From a virus, in the IMG/VR virus record IMGVR_UViG_3300022696_000066, positions 1 through 36,289 of that record: a stretch of DNA of 36,289 nucleotides; one strand, given 5' to 3'. The notes under the pieces were generated by a model that saw nothing but the letters and a program-made list of their open reading frames with translations, did no database searches and had not been told where the DNA came from. Shown piece by piece: positions 20,791-29,153 of this stretch. The translations under genes and the position numbers were made by a program. The first letter of the stretch is position 1, and every line of letters begins with the position of its first letter.

Positions 20791-23200
20791 AAGGCTTTGG
20801 GTTTTGCTTCTAATGATTGTGCCAGCTGTGGCCATTGGCATTGGTTCAGCTAAGCGTCAGCTAAACTTGCCTGGATTTGCTTCAGATCGCCTTCTTTATG
20901 TCGGTCCCAACAATAACATTGATGACTCTGCGATTGTTGTCGGAGGCGCTACAGACGACGAGCTTTCCGGCATTGGTGTTTTGACTGTTGATAATTTACA
21001 GATGAACACCAACACACTAAACACAAGCTCCGGGGATCTAAACCTAGACGCTAATGGGGCTGTAAACCTTGGCGGCGGCGGCACAATTGCAAATCTTTTG
21101 GAGGGCTCGCCTCTGCGCTTCCAAGACCAAACGGGCGGAGAATATATTGCTTTTCAACCGCCAACTGCTGTAACTAGCTCGACAACATTTACGCTTCCTG
21201 ATGGAGACGGGAATAATGGTCAGGCAATTGTAACTGATGGCTCTGGCGCTTTGTCTTGGGGTAACGCTGGAGCGTCGAGTAACTATATTTACTTTGATGA
21301 CTTTGAGGCTGACGAAGTTTCAAATGTTAGTGAATACAACGATGGTGCAAGCGCAACACCAACAGACCTAACGGGTGGCACGCCAGTTGATGCCTCAAGC
21401 TCGAGTGAAACAACAAATCCACTAAGCGGAGACGCGTCATATCTTTTAAGCAAGGCTGCGGCTGACGGCCAGGGCGAGGGCTGGGCAATTACCACCAAGG
21501 CTCTGCAAAGATTCGAAACTGTTGGCCCACAGAATATTACAATTAGCTTTGATTACGAAACATCGGCTAACTATGCCTCTGATGATGTAACGGTTTGGAT
21601 TTATCGCGTTGGGTCGGGCACTCTTGAGAGTTGCAGCGGGCTTAACTTTGCTGGATCTTTCAGCAATCAATTAAAGGCTTCCCCTGACGGGGCTTCTTAT
21701 TCTTGTGTGTTTTCTGTTAATAGCTCAGACACGAGCGTAAGGATTGGCTTACATATCGCTACAACCAATGCGAGCGCATACGATGTTGTCATTGATCGGA
21801 TTCAGGTGAGTACGGCAACACAGATTCCGGTGCCAATTATGACTAACGCGGAAGACTGCACTCCAAGTTATTCAGGGTTCACAGCGAACGCGGTTACAGC
21901 AAAATGTCGCCGTGATGGGCAGTTTTTAGAGGTCTGGTGGTCTGGGAATATAACTGGAGCAACAACACTCTTTGCTTTCAATCCACCTTCTGGTTACTCA
22001 GTTGATGAGAGCGCATTAAATACTGGTACGAACGGGATCGTAAAAATAGATGGTGGGGCCATCGCACTGGATGTTGGCACAGCATACAGAACAGGTGAAG
22101 CCCATTGGAACACTACAAATAATGCCGTATATATATTAAACGCAGGTGGCAGCTCCCCTTGGCAAGCGTCGGGCTCACCGCACGTTTGGGCGTCGGGCGA
22201 TGATCTTAGTATTTATTTCAAGGTGCCAATTGAACAATATGCCTCAAGCAACGCGACAATGTCCACGACTGCGGTGAATAATCAGCCTGTTTTGGCAAAT
22301 TGCGAAGTGACTTCAAGCACAGCGAATAGTTCTTTTGCAGACATTACCTACGAAACAATTGATTTCGATAACTGCACAGAGGATACCCATGACGCCGTGA
22401 CAACTGGAGCATCTTGGGTTTTCACAGCGCCTGTTCCAGGTCGATATAAGGTTTGTGGGTTAACCGGATGGGGCTCCGCGAACGATCTTCAGCAATCAGT
22501 AACAAAAATAAGGGTTAATGGTTCCGACCGTGACTTTATTGGCGGGCTAGGGAACGCTACAGCTACAACGGTGAGCAATATTCAGTCGTGGTCTTGTCGC
22601 ATTATAGCCCTTGAACAAGGAGACACGCTAGACGTTCAGGCTTATCAAGACAGTAATCCAAGTGCTGCGCGAGTACTTGCGACCGGATCATCTTTCAAAT
22701 CCTTTATTTCTATAGAGCGCAAACACGACTTCTCAACCTTTGGGGTCTATGGAGTGCATGAGATTTTGAGTGCGACAAGCTCAGTTAAAACGCCAAGTGG
22801 CAGCAGTCATTTTCACAACCATACGAACAATGAACTCGTATTAACTTCGGGCACATTTAGACTTTTAGGTTATGCAGAGTTTGCCAACAACGGCAGTGGC
22901 CCAGGTTACTCAAACGCACTTACTTTTTGGGGTGGGTCTGACGGCGCCGACAATGGAACGAATCCCGCAACGCTTGGTACTGTTTCGGGCCTTACGGTTA
23001 TTTCTGATACTTCTTCGGATTATCAAGGAACCCATTGGGTTGATGGAATAAGCTCTGCTGTCAACTTAAGGATGAGCACACAACCTCTAATTGTCCGGTG
23101 TGCAAGCTCGTGTACTGTCTATTTGAATACCTTCTCGGTGCAAACCACGTCATCGAACGCTCGAATAACTGTTTATCCAACAGCGGAAAGGCTTCAATAA
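20783..23200 (+). CDS. Large adhesin- or tail-fibre-like protein with a signal peptide
   Basis: 805 residues. The N-terminus MNKRLWVLLLMIVPAVAIGI is a convincing signal peptide, cleavage near GSA at about residue 23, which is unusual for a phage fibre. Residues about 100-165 contain the fibre motif YIAFQPPTAVTSSTTFTLPDGDGNNGQAIVTDG seen in phage fibres and in large bacterial surface proteins. Then follow a jelly-roll region (about 170-360, FDYETSANYASDDVTVWIY), a second module with pairs of Cys (about 500-640, C1q-like, NCEVTSS and YKVCGLTGWG) and a third repeat-like module to the end. Paired Cys fit an exported, disulfide-bonded protein. Either a host-surface adhesin or receptor-binding fibre exported during infection. 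Confidence 0.6.
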   Translation: MNKRLWVLLLMIVPAVAIGIGSAKRQLNLPGFASDRLLYVGPNNNIDDSAIVVGGATDDELSGIGVLTVDNLQMNTNTLNTSSGDLNLDANGAVNLGGGGTIANLLEGSPLRFQDQTGGEYIAFQPPTAVTSSTTFTLPDGDGNNGQAIVTDGSGALSWGNAGASSNYIYFDDFEADEVSNVSEYNDGASATPTDLTGGTPVDASSSSETTNPLSGDASYLLSKAAADGQGEGWAITTKALQRFETVGPQNITISFDYETSANYASDDVTVWIYRVGSGTLESCSGLNFAGSFSNQLKASPDGASYSCVFSVNSSDTSVRIGLHIATTNASAYDVVIDRIQVSTATQIPVPIMTNAEDCTPSYSGFTANAVTAKCRRDGQFLEVWWSGNITGATTLFAFNPPSGYSVDESALNTGTNGIVKIDGGAIALDVGTAYRTGEAHWNTTNNAVYILNAGGSSPWQASGSPHVWASGDDLSIYFKVPIEQYASSNATMSTTAVNNQPVLANCEVTSSTANSSFADITYETIDFDNCTEDTHDAVTTGASWVFTAPVPGRYKVCGLTGWGSANDLQQSVTKIRVNGSDRDFIGGLGNATATTVSNIQSWSCRIIALEQGDTLDVQAYQDSNPSAARVLATGSSFKSFISIERKHDFSTFGVYGVHEILSATSSVKTPSGSSHFHNHTNNELVLTSGTFRLLGYAEFANNGSGPGYSNALTFWGGSDGADNGTNPATLGTVSGLTVISDTSSDYQGTHWVDGISSAVNLRMSTQPLIVRCASSCTVYLNTFSVQTTSSNARITVYPTAERLQ

Positions 23201-23799
23201 TGAAACCCTTCATTTTAATTTTACTTTTGCCGTTAACAGCTAATGCCAATAATTACGTCATGAGATGCGACGACGACCCTTCAAAGTTTTGCGTTGTAAG
23301 TGGCGACCCAAGACCTAAAGGTGCTTTATTTCGAGCGCCGGACTTATCAAAGCTTGGTCAGATCAGAGACCGCTGGGGCGATATCTTACGCCGCCGCTTT
23401 CGACCCATTGACCGATCGCCAAGGTTTCTTAACTGCGAAGACGCCACCGACTGCCAGGCCAGAATTGATGCGGCTGGGGATAATGCTTGCCCACTTGGTG
23501 AAACTCCGCGCTTTGATGATTTGGCAAATCACCCAGACTTAACGCCAAGAAGCGGTTTTGAGCTAACGGGTCCTTGGTTTGCATGGTGCGAAAGGTGGGT
23601 GGGGTTTGAAATTGACCCGGCTAAACGTGATCAAGCCATCGCTGATTGGCAAGCAGAACGGTCTGCGGGGCAGGCAGAGCGACAAGCAAAGCGGCAGCTA
23701 TTTGAAAGAATGAAAACGCGATGCGATAATACGAGCGCTAATACCTTTCAGCGTGATGTGTGCCTGGTGCTCCGAGAAATTGTGAGCGAGCTAAGATGA
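23200..23799 (+). CDS. Exported hypothetical protein, Cys-containing
   Basis: 199 residues from the ATG that overlaps the adhesin stop (TAATG). Signal peptide residues 1-16 (KPFILILLLPLTANAN), cleavage after ANA. The mature protein holds several Cys (MRCDD, KFCVV, NCEDATDC, NACP, WCERW, RCDN, VCLV) and a Gln/Arg/Ala helix (RDQAIADWQAERSAGQAERQ). The longer frame starting at 23098 lies inside the adhesin gene and is rejected. Likely periplasmic or secreted; function unknown. A CxxxxCxxRIDAA segment resembles one in the i-spanin candidate. Confidence 0.5.
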   Translation: MKPFILILLLPLTANANNYVMRCDDDPSKFCVVSGDPRPKGALFRAPDLSKLGQIRDRWGDILRRRFRPIDRSPRFLNCEDATDCQARIDAAGDNACPLGETPRFDDLANHPDLTPRSGFELTGPWFAWCERWVGFEIDPAKRDQAIADWQAERSAGQAERQAKRQLFERMKTRCDNTSANTFQRDVCLVLREIVSELR

Positions 23800-24047
23800 C
23801 AAAAAGAATGGTAGCAAATATTGAATTTAAGGATTTTATAAACTGGGCCTTCATGGCTCTTCTTGCTGGGTGTATTATGTATGCAGTCGAGGCTGTGAAG
23901 GATTTGAATAAAGCTGTTCAGGTTAACAATGGTCACATTGCGACTTTAATCGAGCGTACAGGTTGGCACGGTGCGAAGTTTGTGACGCATGAGAAACGAC
24001 TAGACAGACACGAAAACAGAATTCAAGCTTTGGAGCAAAAGAACTAA
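23796..24047 (+). CDS. Single-span membrane protein, holin-like candidate
   Basis: 83 residues from the ATG at 23796, overlapping the previous stop (ATGA). One membrane span (about 15-35, NWAFMALLAGCIMYAVEAV), then a charged helix or coiled coil (about 36-83). This matches small phage holin-type or XhlA-like proteins of unknown action. No other holin is obvious near the lysis cassette, so this is one candidate, with the 63-residue protein at 8041 as another. Confidence 0.4.
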   Translation: MTKRMVANIEFKDFINWAFMALLAGCIMYAVEAVKDLNKAVQVNNGHIATLIERTGWHGAKFVTHEKRLDRHENRIQALEQKN

Positions 24048-24068
24048 AAACCAATCCTAGGGGGATAA

Positions 24069-24293
24069 ATGTTAGATGCAAAAGCCATTGCGCTTAAAAT
24101 TATTGATGAAGAGGGTCTAAAAAGCCTGCTGCTTGTAGACGTAGCCGACGGCGTTATTAAGGCAAAGCTTGATGAGCTAGTTCAATCGAGCGAAAACAGC
24201 CTTGATGATGCTCTTGTTGCGATGATCTACCCACTTGTTCGAGACGCTGTTGAACAGTTTCTTGACGAGAAGATTGCGGAGCTTCAGGCTTAA
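24069..24293 (+). CDS. Small acidic helical protein, hypothetical
   Basis: 74 residues, starting after AGGGGGATAA. Nearly all helix, acidic and Leu/Ala/Val-rich (KIIDEEGLKSLLLVDVADGV, VRDAVEQFLDEKIAELQA), a coiled-coil-forming profile. Last gene of the cassette before the terminator. Function unknown. Confidence 0.5.
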   Translation: MLDAKAIALKIIDEEGLKSLLLVDVADGVIKAKLDELVQSSENSLDDALVAMIYPLVRDAVEQFLDEKIAELQA

Positions 24294-24312
24294 TTAGGGC
24301 CCTGTAACCTTT

Positions 24313-24366
24313 TAAGGGTGCCCCAGTCATATACCCGACTCAATCCTGGGGTGCCCTTATTTTTTT
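24313..24366 (+). terminator. Rho-independent terminator at the cassette end
   Basis: A stem of about 13 bp with two G-U pairs (AAGGGTGCCCCAG with CTGGGGTGCCCTT, 24314-24357) and a 19-base loop, followed by ATTTTTTT. The T-run touches the ATG of the terminase nuclease half at 24367, leaving no room for a ribosome binding site. Confidence 0.75.
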
Positions 24367-25182
24367 ATGTTATTTGAAATTGAAACAGAGCAGCACACTT
24401 GGTTAGTCGCCTATGACAAGGCCATTCGCGACGATGGCACGCTATTCTTCCCCGAGCGATTAACAGAGGGGTTTTTAAAAGAGCAGCGCAAGGTCATGGG
24501 TCCTTACATCTTTGCTAACCAATACATGAATGAAATTATTCCTGGCGAGGATCAGGACTTTAAGAAGAGATGGCTTCAGTATTACGAGAAGCTCCCACCT
24601 AATTATAATACTTTTATCTTTTTAGACCCAGCCATTAGCCAGCAAGATCATGCTGATTATACGGCCTATGTTGTGGTTCATGTAGATCCGCATGGCTATT
24701 GGTATGTAGAGGCGGCAAAGCGTCAAAGAATTACGGCAACAGAAACCGTGAAGCTGATCTTTGATTTGAATGCGATGTATAAGCCGCGAAATATTGGGAT
24801 TGAAATTGTGGCTTATCAGCAGGCGCTTTTGCATTTTTTAAATGAGGAGATGCGAAGGCGCGGGACAGTTATACCGGTGACTGGAGTACGAAGAGGTCCT
24901 GATAAAACTAAAGAGCAAAGGATTTTAGCGCTTGTCCCCAGATATGAATGGGGTAGGATATTGCATAATCGAGGCCTTGAAGATTTAGAGGATGAGTACG
25001 CTAAATTCCCACGATCTAAGCATGATGATATTATAGATGCTTTGGCCTCTATTGAAGAAATATCGTACAACCCACCGAGTGAAAGGATATTAAATGAGCC
25101 GAAATCACCAAACGACCCAGGTTACGAAAGTTGGTACATCAGACAGCAAACCGAGGGAGACGGCGGAGAATTTGACTTCTAA
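24367..25182 (+). CDS. terL-C: Terminase large subunit, C-terminal nuclease half (split gene)
   Basis: 271 residues. LFFPERLTEGFLKEQRKVMGPYIFANQYMNEIIP (26-59) is the linker before the nuclease in TerL proteins; the RNase H-like nuclease has D87 in FLDPAI, E146 in IGIEIVAY and the acidic pair in KHDDIIDALA (219-227). It cuts concatemers at the start and end of packaging. No Walker motifs are present. No ribosome binding site precedes the ATG, and a terminator T-run ends at it, so expression must come from read-through or an unusual initiation. Overlaps the next gene by 89 bases. Confidence 0.85.
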   Translation: MLFEIETEQHTWLVAYDKAIRDDGTLFFPERLTEGFLKEQRKVMGPYIFANQYMNEIIPGEDQDFKKRWLQYYEKLPPNYNTFIFLDPAISQQDHADYTAYVVVHVDPHGYWYVEAAKRQRITATETVKLIFDLNAMYKPRNIGIEIVAYQQALLHFLNEEMRRRGTVIPVTGVRRGPDKTKEQRILALVPRYEWGRILHNRGLEDLEDEYAKFPRSKHDDIIDALASIEEISYNPPSERILNEPKSPNDPGYESWYIRQQTEGDGGEFDF

Positions 25183-25564
25183 GCCAAAAAGAAAGCGCCG
25201 CACGAAGGCTGAAATGGAAGCCGCCCGTGCCGAGCAAAGTATTGAGCGTAAAGAGAAACTAAGCGGTGTGCCCGCTGGCGTGGTGGATGACTTTAAAGAC
25301 CTTCGCAGCTATGTAGATCGGGCTTTGGTCGAGAAGGTGCCACAACTGTTAGTGACCAAGGAAGTATTAAAGCAAGCCATTGGTCCGAGGTATGAGTCTG
25401 AGCGTGATTATTCTATGATGTTCTACAATGTGATGCTTGTTGATTACCAGCGCGTGTCTGATGCAGAGCTAAAAGAGGCTGAAAAGGCTGAAGAGGTTCT
25501 TTTTGGTGGGTCTAAGGTTAAGATTGGCAACAATGCCATTCAGAATGCGAGTCAGCCAGAATGA
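25094..25564 (+). CDS. Basic, disordered-then-helical protein, hypothetical
   Basis: 156 residues, beginning 89 bases inside the terminase nuclease half. The first 60 residues are a polar basic tail (KPKRKRRTKAEMEAARAEQ) and the rest is helical (DDFKDLRSYVDRALVEKVPQLL, YSMMFYNVMLVDYQRVSDAEL). Position between terminase and portal is often taken by head-assembly or portal-associated proteins. The large overlap is an unusual arrangement. Function unknown. Confidence 0.5.
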   Translation: MSRNHQTTQVTKVGTSDSKPRETAENLTSKPKRKRRTKAEMEAARAEQSIERKEKLSGVPAGVVDDFKDLRSYVDRALVEKVPQLLVTKEVLKQAIGPRYESERDYSMMFYNVMLVDYQRVSDAELKEAEKAEEVLFGGSKVKIGNNAIQNASQPE

Positions 25565-25806
25565 TTGAAGCTATTGTTCCGGGTGCGTTTAGTGTTATCA
25601 TGCTGATATGGAATCTGTATTTGATGCGTCAGAATGGGCAATTGGTTAATAAATTAATGAGCCGTAATTATTCTGACTACATTGCATCGGAAAGTTATGT
25701 AAACCGAAAGTCTGAAAAGGCAAAGGATGCTGAAGAGGTAGATGCTGTTGATCCGTATGATGAGCAGCGAGCGCGTGACCTTAACGCAATGCTGGGGATG
25801 GGATAA
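25561..25806 (+). CDS. Single-span protein near the portal, hypothetical
   Basis: 81 residues, ATGA overlap with the gene before, ending one base short of the portal gene. An N-terminal hydrophobic segment (about 3-22, EAIVPGAFSVIMLIWNLYLM) is followed by a charged region (SEKAKDAEEVDAVDPYDEQRA). Membrane anchoring near head genes is unusual; it may tether early assembly to the membrane, or be another holin-type protein. Confidence 0.45.
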   Translation: MIEAIVPGAFSVIMLIWNLYLMRQNGQLVNKLMSRNYSDYIASESYVNRKSEKAKDAEEVDAVDPYDEQRARDLNAMLGMG

Positions 25807-27870
25807 ATGTTTAAGCGGGTCGATGAGCGTTTAGAGGCTGCCTTAAATGGCGATGATGTTGAATTAAAAGATGTGTCTGACCAAACGGAGTCAGAAAAGC
25901 ACCTAGCCTCTTATGTAAAGGACCAAATTGAAGAGGTTCGCAACAGCTCAAGCCGCATTGTAAATGAGGGCCAGTGGCTTACTAATTCTGCTTATTTATT
26001 AGGTTTTACAAATCTGTTCTTTGATACGTCTTTAAGAATGTATCGGCCAATTAATATGCCCAACCGTTCTGTTCGAGGGAATCGGATTGAATTTAATTAC
26101 ATCTTGCCCAACATCCAAAACAGACTGGCTCGATTAACAAAGAGCCCACCGCGTTATAATGTTAAACCTAACTCTACAAGTGACGACGATAGGGAGGGCG
26201 CTCGCCTTGGTCTTTATTTAATTGGCCAGGTGTGGGATCAGCAGCGAATTAACAAGAAGCGTTTAACAATGACTATGGCAATGCAGCAGATGGGATACGC
26301 TTATCTGAAGGCAAGTTGGGACCCGTCTTTAGGGCCGCAGATCAAGTACCGAGAAGATGATGGCTCGGTAATGACCCGCACTCTTGGGGATATTCGCATA
26401 GATGTGTGTTCTCCCTTTGAGGTTTTTGTTGATCCACTTGCTAAGAGCCATGAGGAAACCAATTGGTTGATTCACGCTAAGATCAGGCCCATTAGTTATT
26501 TTCGCACACAATATCCAGAGCGCGGGCACTTGGTTAAGCCAGAGGGTGTATGGCTACAATCCCTTGAATATCAAAACAGAATTAACAGTTTTAATGCTCA
26601 GGTAGGTGCTGGCAGTGGTGCGAATAACGCCATTGAAAATGCGGCGATTGAGCTTATGCTCTATGAAAAGCCTTCATACAAGCAACCACAGGGGCGTCAT
26701 ATTATTGTCGCAAATGGTGTGCTGCTTAAAAATGCAGACTTGCCGATTGATGAAATACCTTTCGCTAAGTTTGATGACATTATGGTTGCTGGTAAGTATG
26801 CGTCAGAGAGCGTTATTACTCACCTTCGCAATCTTCAGGATCAGTATAATAGAACACTGACCCAGAGGGCGCGTTGGACGAACAGACTTCTTGCTGGCAA
26901 GTATTTAACGGCTAAAGGGTCTGGTCTTAAGGCTTCGGCGTTAAATGACCAGAGCGGTGAAGTGGTCGAGTTTGATCCTGTTCCAGGTGCGCCGCCGCCG
27001 ACTCCCTTACAAACGCCAACTATACCTCAATATGCCTATAATGAGGATGACTACATTAAAGGCATGATGAATGAAATGTCTGGGGTGGGGGAAATTTCTA
27101 AAGGCAACTTACCGTCTGCTGGTATTCCGGCAATAGGTATGCAGTTCTTACAGGAAATGGATGACACCCGTATTGGGACAATTACAGAAAACAATGAGTA
27201 TGGTTATGCTGATGTTGGTCGGTTTATTCTTAAATTTGCTGAAAAGTATTACAGCTATCCGCGAATGCTCAAGAAGGCGGGCAAGGGCATGGAATATGCC
27301 GTACAGAGTTTTAAAGGCTCAGACCTTAAAGGCAATACGGATGTTGTAGTTGTAAGGGGCTCGACTCTGCCAGGATCTAAAGTCCTACGCAGACAGGAGA
27401 TTATTAACCTTCACCAACAGGGTTATCTTGGAGACCCAGCCGACCCTCAAGTTCTGGAAAATGTGCTTCAGATGCTTGAGTATGGAGATATTGGTGAGGT
27501 CTGGAAGGATTACAGTCTTGATAAAGCTTCTATTGATGAGGCTATTGAAAAGATTGAAAACGACATCATGCCTCATGTGAGCGAGTTTGATAATCACCCG
27601 CTTTATATTAAAGAGCTTAACCGCTACCGCAAGTCTGATAATTTTAAACAGTTATCACCACAGGCTCAGCAGATGTTGTTAGAGGTTATGGAGCTTCATC
27701 TTCAGTACATGGCTGATATTACCGACCCTGACAGCGCGGATGAGGGCGCGGGCATGAACCCTGAAGAGGAAATGAGCATGGTTGCCCAGGAGATGCAGCA
27801 AGAAGAGGAAGCAAAAGTTGCTCAAGAAATGATTCAAGAAGATGAGCCTATTGGTGAGGGAGAAATTTAA
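25807..27870 (+). CDS. Portal protein, P22-like size
   Basis: 687 residues. Twelve copies of such proteins form the DNA channel at one capsid vertex. Typical portal parts: an N-terminal helical region, a core with NRIEFNYILPNIQNRLARLTKSPPRYNVKP (about 97-127), the wing segments around residues 180-240, and a C-terminal coiled-coil, acidic end (MNPEEEMSMVAQEMQQEEE). The 'NRI..N...p.i....a+lt...P...V.P' block is typical of large podovirus portals. TAATG overlap with the next gene. Confidence 0.8.
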   Translation: MFKRVDERLEAALNGDDVELKDVSDQTESEKHLASYVKDQIEEVRNSSSRIVNEGQWLTNSAYLLGFTNLFFDTSLRMYRPINMPNRSVRGNRIEFNYILPNIQNRLARLTKSPPRYNVKPNSTSDDDREGARLGLYLIGQVWDQQRINKKRLTMTMAMQQMGYAYLKASWDPSLGPQIKYREDDGSVMTRTLGDIRIDVCSPFEVFVDPLAKSHEETNWLIHAKIRPISYFRTQYPERGHLVKPEGVWLQSLEYQNRINSFNAQVGAGSGANNAIENAAIELMLYEKPSYKQPQGRHIIVANGVLLKNADLPIDEIPFAKFDDIMVAGKYASESVITHLRNLQDQYNRTLTQRARWTNRLLAGKYLTAKGSGLKASALNDQSGEVVEFDPVPGAPPPTPLQTPTIPQYAYNEDDYIKGMMNEMSGVGEISKGNLPSAGIPAIGMQFLQEMDDTRIGTITENNEYGYADVGRFILKFAEKYYSYPRMLKKAGKGMEYAVQSFKGSDLKGNTDVVVVRGSTLPGSKVLRRQEIINLHQQGYLGDPADPQVLENVLQMLEYGDIGEVWKDYSLDKASIDEAIEKIENDIMPHVSEFDNHPLYIKELNRYRKSDNFKQLSPQAQQMLLEVMELHLQYMADITDPDSADEGAGMNPEEEMSMVAQEMQQEEEAKVAQEMIQEDEPIGEGEI

Positions 27871-28253
27871 TGAAGCACGACCTAATGATTGAGGCGCTTA
27901 AGCGGCGTCGCGGCAAGTCCTTACATAAGACAGCACAAAAAGGAATTGATAGTCCAGACCTAGAAGAAAAGACTGAGCTCGATTTGGGCGCTGGGATTCG
28001 GGAAGAAAACCTAAAAGACAGTCGCCATCATCAAAAGCACTCGACAGATGATTTAAGCCCATCGAATGAGGAGCTTGAGATGAAAACGGGTGGGGATAAA
28101 ATGCCAAGCCTATCGGATAGTGGCGGTAATATTGGCGGGTATGACGATGATATTTTTGACGAAGATGAATATGAGAAACTAAAGCGCAGAGGCGGCAAGA
28201 AGTCTCTGCTTGACCGAGTTTACGAAAACATAGCTAAAAAGCGAGGGATGTAA
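27870..28253 (+). CDS. Small charged head protein, hypothetical
   Basis: 127 residues, ATG in the portal stop. Very polar with acidic C-terminal half (GYDDDIFDEDEYEKLKRRGGKK) and little hydrophobic core, so probably disordered. Between portal and scaffold; likely a head-assembly partner. No family recognised. Confidence 0.5.
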   Translation: MKHDLMIEALKRRRGKSLHKTAQKGIDSPDLEEKTELDLGAGIREENLKDSRHHQKHSTDDLSPSNEELEMKTGGDKMPSLSDSGGNIGGYDDDIFDEDEYEKLKRRGGKKSLLDRVYENIAKKRGM

Positions 28254-29116
28254 TGTCTGAAGAGCAAGCACAAGAAATGGATTTGGCAGATAAAGCGGCA
28301 GCGGCTGTTAAAGAGGGCGAGACAAAGGCCCAGGAGCAAACCGAGGCGCTTAAAAAAGAGGCTGAAAAGACCCAACAAGAGCTTATCGAGTTGGAAGCAC
28401 TGGAGAAATTTAAGTGGAACGGTCGTGAACTAACTCCTGAAGAGTTAGATAAAGCGGCTATGATGCAGTCTGATTACACAAAAAAGACGCAGGCCCTTGC
28501 CGAAGAGCGTAAGTTCATTGATAATTTAAGTGTTGATATTGAGAACGTTAAGAATAACCCACAACTGGCTGACCAATTTAGGCAGATTTATCCAGAGAAG
28601 TTCCACCCTTTAGTGGACCTTGCCCTAAACACTGGCAGCGAAGAGGCTTCTGACGATCTTGATGATGTTGACGTAGAAAGCAAAACTGTAAAATCACTCC
28701 TTAGCGAAATTAAAGAGCTTCGGAATAAGATTGACGGTTATGACAAACGCTTTCGTGATGAAAATGTTCAAGCTGCGGAAGTCAAGATTGACGCCGTATT
28801 CGACAAGTTTGGCTCTAGGTATGAGCTTGCAGACGAAGACGCGGTGATTAATAAGGCTTATCGGTTAATCGAGGACAATCGCGAGAACCCTCATTTCGAG
28901 CTAACTGATGCCCGCTGGGAGAAGCTTTTTAAGGCCGATCACGAGGCGAGATACGAAAAGCTAATGTCTTATGAAAAGGCACGGCTTGAAGAACAGGCCA
29001 AAAAAGGAAAAGAAGCGGCTGATGGGGGTCCTGGTGGTACAGCGCCAGGTAGACCGCGTAAAAGATTAAACCTTGATGAGGCTGAACAAGCCATGATTGA
29101 GGATTTAACGCGATAA
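28253..29116 (+). CDS. Scaffolding protein candidate
   Basis: 287 residues, TAATG overlap with the preceding gene. Acidic, Glu/Lys/Ala-rich coiled coil, with the recurring phage scaffold motif LEKFKWNGRELTPEELDKAAMMQSDYTKKTQALAEERKF (about residues 50-88), and a basic C-terminal part (GRPRKRLNLDEAEQ) that could bind the capsid inner face. It would build the procapsid around the portal and leave before DNA packaging. Gene order portal-scaffold-capsid supports it. Confidence 0.8.
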   Translation: MSEEQAQEMDLADKAAAAVKEGETKAQEQTEALKKEAEKTQQELIELEALEKFKWNGRELTPEELDKAAMMQSDYTKKTQALAEERKFIDNLSVDIENVKNNPQLADQFRQIYPEKFHPLVDLALNTGSEEASDDLDDVDVESKTVKSLLSEIKELRNKIDGYDKRFRDENVQAAEVKIDAVFDKFGSRYELADEDAVINKAYRLIEDNRENPHFELTDARWEKLFKADHEARYEKLMSYEKARLEEQAKKGKEAADGGPGGTAPGRPRKRLNLDEAEQAMIEDLTR

Positions 29117-29153
29117 CCTTTATTAGACCGCACAAACTTATGTGGGGTTAAAA

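Noticed and set aside
23098-23199. Longer start of the exported protein at 23098
   Set aside because: The extra 34 residues lie within the adhesin gene and would bury the signal peptide; the ATG at 23200 has TAATG coupling and a proper signal sequence.
20040-24370. Group I/II intron or intein splitting terminase
   Set aside because: The 4.3-kb insert is filled with unrelated packed genes, no homing endonuclease or reverse transcriptase is seen, and the two halves lack intein splice motifs at their ends.
29142-29153. GTG start of the capsid gene
   Set aside because: Adds four residues only and sits over the GGGG ribosome binding site that serves the ATG at 29154.
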